Source: an uncultured Lachnospiraceae bacterium (lineage in GTDB: Bacteria > Bacillota > Clostridia > Lachnospirales > Lachnospiraceae). Taken from it: 64,000 nt of DNA. How positions within the stretch are numbered: position 1 is the stretch's first letter; each line of letters starts with the position of its first letter. Position numbers and translations under genes: made by a program. The notes under the pieces were generated by a model. The model worked only from the letters and a program-made list of their open reading frames with translations, made no database searches and had not been told where the DNA came from. This document shows positions 60,722 to 64,000 of the stretch, one piece after another. The stretch is from positions 62,001 to 126,000 of the forward strand of contig CAJTVQ010000004.1 of assembly GCA_910579935.1 (NCBI GenBank), in the 5' to 3' direction.

Positions 60722-62503
60722 CTATAAGTTCAGATTTCTGTAACGGTTAAAGCACGCAAATATTTCCTGTCTTCTCGGCAGGGCCAGTCCGGAAGGCAGA
60801 TAACTGCCCGGTACTATACTGGCAAGTCCCTTCTTTTCTATGGTATCCATCAGCGTATCCACCACCTTCTGCAGCGTATCCCTTCCGTTAAACAGATTGC
60901 TTTCCGCATAAGCAAGCAGGTATCCCAATGTCATCACCTGTTCACCGTCTGCAATCTGCTCCACATAACGCAGATCCACGGTTTCTTTATTCAGACTGAA
61001 GGATTCCTTTCCCATTCCTTTAATCTTTACCCTGTTATCGGAACCATGGTCGCTGCCATTCCTTTCATTTCCGCCCCTTCCTCCGCGGCGTCCGCCGTGC
61101 TGCATTCCTGCACTGCGGCCTCCTCCGGATGACATTCCCGGAGCTCTCCGGTAATCCGGCCCCGACGGATCTTTATCCGGCAAAAGCAATACCGGATACT
61201 TCGCCGCTTCTTCCTTTGCCAATGCCGTTATCTCCTGCGGCACATAATTATCCATCTGCACAATCTGATCCGCGATATGGAAATAAGCCCCCGAACTTCC
61301 CGCTACAATCACGCAGGAAATCCCTCTCTTTTCATACAGATACCGCGCCCGCTCAATGAAAGGCGTAATCGGCTCTTTCTCTCTGTGCACCACTCTCTGC
61401 ATCAATTCATCCCGTACCATAAAATTGGTGGCACAGGTATCCTCATCAATCAGCAAAAGGGAAGAACCGCCTTCCATAGCCTCTATCACATTTGCCGCCT
61501 GGGATGTACTTCCGCTGGCATCCTCCGTATAGAAGCTTTCCGTCCGCTTTCCGTTCGGAAGATTATTGACAAACATGGAAATATCATCCTTTTTCACACA
61601 CCTGCCGTCCTCCGCGCGAATCTTTACCGCATCCGGAACGGTAATCACATATTCCCTGCCGTCCCCTGCGATATGATCATATACCCCTAATTCCAATGCC
61701 TTCAGCAAGGTAGATTTTCCATGGTATCCTCCGCCTACGATCAGAGTGATCCCCTTACGGATCCCCATTCCCTTCACCATGCCTTTGTGAGGCAACTGCA
61801 ATTCCACTTCCATCGATTCCGGCGAGGCAAACGGCACGCTTTCCTTCATGGGTTTATCCGAAACCCCTGATTCCCGCGGAAGCACCGCGCCATTGGCAAC
61901 AAATGCCACCAGCCCCAGTTCTTCCAGTTTCTCCCTGATATACGTTCTGTCATCTGCCAAAAATATGGTTCTTTCTACATCTTTACTGTCAAGCCTTTTG
62001 TAGAAAAGCACATCCTGTACGCACTTCGGCAGGAAATCAAATAGAATTTTTATCAGTTCCGAAGAACATATGGTTCTTCCGTTTGCCGGAAATCCTATTT
62101 CCAAACGCACGGCCAAATCCCCTGCCGCCGCATCTATTTCGCAGGCCGTCCGCTCCAGCACTTCCTGCCCCGGACGGCTGGCGGACATAAGCCCGCTCTT
62201 TCCGGAACCCTTTGCCTTAAAATTGTATTTGTCTACTTCTTTACGGAATAACCGCAGCAGATAATCCTGCAGGGCGATCCTTCTCTCCCTGCTGCCGTAA
62301 TATTCCGCCGGAAATCCGGCTTCCCTGCCGGCAATATGTATGCTGACTTTGGAAGGAGACGCAAACGGGTCTCCCTGTACATGATCTATGGACAGTATAT
62401 AACGCCCAAAATTATAGCTTCCTTTTGTATCTTTGTACGCAGGATATCCCCTGTGGTCTATGTTTCTTAATAATGTCTGCAATTCCGTAGCTGTCTTAGC
62501 CAT
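60722..62503 (-). CDS. ABC-class predicted ATPase (PF09818 type) with RGG-like insert
   Basis: A 593-residue cytoplasmic ATPase of the 'predicted ATPase of the ABC class' family, not a transporter subunit. The N-terminal domain (~1-230) begins ELQTLLRNIDHRGYPAYKDTKGSY and includes DHVQGDPFASPSKV and GRTICSSELIKILFDFLPKCV. Walker A is GGGYHGKSTLLKALELGVYDHIAGDGRE near 253; Walker B is SLLLIDEDTCATNFMVRD near 345; IVAGSSGAYFHIADQIVQMDNY follows. At about 455-490 there is a Gly/Arg insert (SSGGGRSAGMQHGGRRGGRGG) like eukaryotic RGG boxes. The start at 62503 has AGAGAGG upstream. It follows lacM by 36 bases. Function is unknown; nucleic-acid binding is plausible. Confidence 0.85.
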   Translation of the reverse strand: MAKTATELQTLLRNIDHRGYPAYKDTKGSYNFGRYILSIDHVQGDPFASPSKVSIHIAGREAGFPAEYYGSRERRIALQDYLLRLFRKEVDKYNFKAKGSGKSGLMSASRPGQEVLERTACEIDAAAGDLAVRLEIGFPANGRTICSSELIKILFDFLPKCVQDVLFYKRLDSKDVERTIFLADDRTYIREKLEELGLVAFVANGAVLPRESGVSDKPMKESVPFASPESMEVELQLPHKGMVKGMGIRKGITLIVGGGYHGKSTLLKALELGVYDHIAGDGREYVITVPDAVKIRAEDGRCVKKDDISMFVNNLPNGKRTESFYTEDASGSTSQAANVIEAMEGGSSLLLIDEDTCATNFMVRDELMQRVVHREKEPITPFIERARYLYEKRGISCVIVAGSSGAYFHIADQIVQMDNYVPQEITALAKEEAAKYPVLLLPDKDPSGPDYRRAPGMSSGGGRSAGMQHGGRRGGRGGNERNGSDHGSDNRVKIKGMGKESFSLNKETVDLRYVEQIADGEQVMTLGYLLAYAESNLFNGRDTLQKVVDTLMDTIEKKGLASIVPGSYLPSGLALPRRQEIFACFNRYRNLNL

Positions 62504-62539
62504 ATTCAACCTCTCTTCTGCGCCGCTTTTCTACGCGTC

Positions 62540-63556
62540 TCATTTTCCTTCCGTCTTTCTCTCCCCGGCAGCCGCATCCGCCGGCCCGCATATACGGAAC
62601 GAACACAGGATATCTTCCTCTCCGTTCACATGATATTCTTCTTCCACATCGATGCCCCAGCTGTTGATACCGCCTACGCCTCTGACAGCGCCGTAAATGC
62701 ACACCACTGTCCTGCGGGCCGGCGGAAGTTCTTCCTGATGGGCAGCATTCTCCAGCTCCGATGCCGTATAGGGGAGACAGGAAAATGCCAGTTTGTCCAT
62801 CTCAAACCTCAACGTCTTTTCTTCCTTCTCCTGACGACTGTTATCAAGCCCCGTGCTCCGGCATATCTCCACCCAGTCGCTGTCCATATGCATTCCGCAG
62901 TCCTGCGGCACCAGATAAGGCGTAACGGGAAGCCCTTTTACTTCATACACACCTTCCACGCCTCCTGCTTTCCGGTCCGGATACGTCTCGCCTGACAATC
63001 CCTTATATACAAACCGCTCTGCACAGGTGGGCATGATAAACCGCATACCGAACACCGGCAGTTCCGGCAGCCCTTTCTTTCCATAATAATGCGCATCCAC
63101 CTGAATATCTCCCGACGCATCTGCCTGGTATGATACCGTAACGGTCGCCGCCGGATTTGTAATGGTCTCATATGTGTAGACAATCTGAACGTTCTCTGCC
63201 CGCTCTTCCGATGAATATGCATTATTTACCGGTGCACAGGGCAGCGGAATCTCCTTTCCGTCCACCGCAACCGCAATACCGGTACACCGGATAAACATAT
63301 CCGCCGCAAGCCACATTCCGCTTTTTAACGGGAATCCGCACCCTCTGTCATTATCCGTAACCGCCCTCCAGAAAGCGGGCCGCGGCGCACGGAACAGCCA
63401 TTCCCTCCCTTCCACGCAGAAAGATACCGGACCTCCTGCCGCATAGGAAAAAATATAGTGGAATTCCCTGCCGTCCACGCATCCTTTCACTCCCAAAGTC
63501 ACATCCCCGTATATTATTTCCAATTCCGGCAAAACTTTCTTATCGATATTTTCCAT
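62540..63556 (-). CDS. lacM: Beta-galactosidase small subunit
   Basis: The C-terminal domain (Bgal small chain, LacZ domain 5) as a separate 338-residue protein. Landmarks: LFRAPRPAFWRAVTDNDRGCGFPLKSGMWLAA near residue 50-80, corresponding to the LacZ WRAPTDND stretch, RFVYKGLSGETYPDRKAGGVEGVYE near 185, and GAVRGVGGINSWGIDVEEEYHV near 295. It pairs with LacL to build the active site. The ATG has GAGGT upstream and overlaps the lacL stop by 17 bases. This matches the heterodimeric LacLM enzymes of lactobacilli; it is not a frameshifted lacZ, as the start and ribosome site are good. Confidence 0.9.
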   Translation of the reverse strand: MENIDKKVLPELEIIYGDVTLGVKGCVDGREFHYIFSYAAGGPVSFCVEGREWLFRAPRPAFWRAVTDNDRGCGFPLKSGMWLAADMFIRCTGIAVAVDGKEIPLPCAPVNNAYSSEERAENVQIVYTYETITNPAATVTVSYQADASGDIQVDAHYYGKKGLPELPVFGMRFIMPTCAERFVYKGLSGETYPDRKAGGVEGVYEVKGLPVTPYLVPQDCGMHMDSDWVEICRSTGLDNSRQEKEEKTLRFEMDKLAFSCLPYTASELENAAHQEELPPARRTVVCIYGAVRGVGGINSWGIDVEEEYHVNGEEDILCSFRICGPADAAAGERKTEGK

Positions 63557-64000
63557 AATAATACCTCACTTCCTGCATGGCCGGTTTCTCCGTCCTGTCT
63601 GCAAATACGATGCCGTTTCCCGAAAACTCATAATCCGAAGGCCTGTCGTCAAAATCTCCTCCATAACGCAGCACTTTCCTGCCGGTCACTTCATCTTCCA
63701 CCCAAAGCGCCTGATCGATAAAATCCCAGATGAATCCGCCGTGATACATCTCATATACATCCAGCAGTTTCATATAGGAGTCCATACCACCCAGCGAATT
63801 TCCCATATCATGCATATACTCGCATAAAAGAAACGGTTTGTCCGGTTTCTTATCCAGATACTCTCTTATTTCTTCGGGCGTAGCATACATACGGCTCTCC
63901 ACATCGGAAACCGTAGCAGTATACTCTCTGTTATTGTATACACCCTCATAATGCACCAGTCTTCCATCCTGTTTTTCTTTGAAATACCGGTTCATGCTCT
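63540..64000 (-). CDS. lacL: Beta-galactosidase large subunit, C-terminal part (5' end outside window)
   Basis: The last 152 codons of a GH2 beta-galactosidase large subunit; the reading frame stays open to the right edge. It contains the nucleophile region PFLLCEYMHDMGNSLGGMDSYM (Glu of CEYMH), and YHGGFIWDFIDQALW, RYGGDFDDRPSDYEFSGNGIVFADR, as in LacZ/LacL. It ends at residues KYR with a normal stop, where full-length LacZ would continue into the small-chain domain supplied here by lacM. LacL is usually about 620-640 residues, so around 480 lie beyond the window. Likely acts on galactosides taken up by the local importers. Confidence 0.92.
   Translation of the reverse strand, partial: SMNRYFKEKQDGRLVHYEGVYNNREYTATVSDVESRMYATPEEIREYLDKKPDKPFLLCEYMHDMGNSLGGMDSYMKLLDVYEMYHGGFIWDFIDQALWVEDEVTGRKVLRYGGDFDDRPSDYEFSGNGIVFADRTEKPAMQEVRYYYGKYR

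Noticed and set aside
63540..63556. Frameshift in a single lacZ gene
   Set aside because: The overlap contains a proper ATG with a ribosome site and both products match separate LacL and LacM subunits.
1..64000. CRISPR arrays, tRNA or rRNA genes, prophage or transposase
   Set aside because: I saw no regularly spaced direct repeats, no tRNA-like cloverleaf in the gaps and no recombinase or transposase motif; this was by eye and a short tRNA could be missed.

Overview
The window looks like a chromosome segment from a Gram-positive anaerobe of the Clostridia, most likely a gut Lachnospiraceae (inference). The reasons are gene content and style: CUT1 transporters of the LplB/LplC type sharing an MsmK ATPase, YesM/YesN-type sensor systems, split transketolase, SEC-C methionine aminopeptidase, strong GGAGG ribosome sites, lipoproteins with Ala/Pro/Thr linkers, and AraR-type GntR regulators. 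There is no rRNA, tRNA, phage, IS transposase or CRISPR array that I can see. Nearly all genes are on the minus strand.

Region 1 (1-10 kb) is a rhamnogalacturonan-I locus. It has an AraC regulator (plus strand) divergent from two LplB/LplC permeases, a large solute-binding lipoprotein, a GH105 unsaturated rhamnogalacturonyl hydrolase, a GDSL rhamnogalacturonan acetylesterase and a GH112 phosphorylase cut by the left edge. None of the uptake genes brings its own ATPase; the stand-alone MsmK gene at 11.7-12.8 kb is the obvious supplier. A CdaR-type regulator and a MITE-like palindromic repeat lie between them.

Region 2 (13-24.6 kb) is mostly housekeeping: a membrane diguanylate cyclase coupled to a YesL-like protein and an acetyltransferase, a D-lactate dehydrogenase, a DUF1002 protein, a lysophospholipase-like hydrolase, metG, map, and an rpe/split-transketolase operon.

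Region 3 (25-45 kb) is a sugar sensing and uptake island: two chemoreceptors, a galactofuranose-type (YtfQRT/YjfF) importer with a divergent AraR-like regulator, a ChvE/GguAB-type importer followed by an AraR-like regulator, and a three-gene sensor (binding protein, YesM kinase, YesN regulator) whose binding protein resembles YtfQ but has no permease of its own.

Region 4 (45-55 kb) has two convergent metallopeptidases, a MarR regulator, an ECF sigma factor with three unrecognised proteins in one tight operon, a GHL-type predicted glycosidase and an acetyltransferase.

Region 5 (55-64 kb) is the L-arabinose operon araA-araB-araD, a membrane-anchored Mrr-like nuclease, a bacteriohemerythrin, an unusual ABC-class ATPase with an RGG-like insert, and a two-subunit LacL/LacM beta-galactosidase cut by the right edge.

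The parts fit together as pectin side-chain use: galactose, rhamnose, unsaturated uronides and arabinose are released, imported and sent to the pentose phosphate pathway (AraABD, Rpe, transketolase). Promoters of araA, the ChvE-type importer and the second chemoreceptor each carry an inverted repeat built on a TTGTA half-site, centred 53-56 bp upstream of the -35 box. This suggests one shared sugar regulon that includes chemotaxis. The two least explained items are that operator geometry and the ECF sigma operon.
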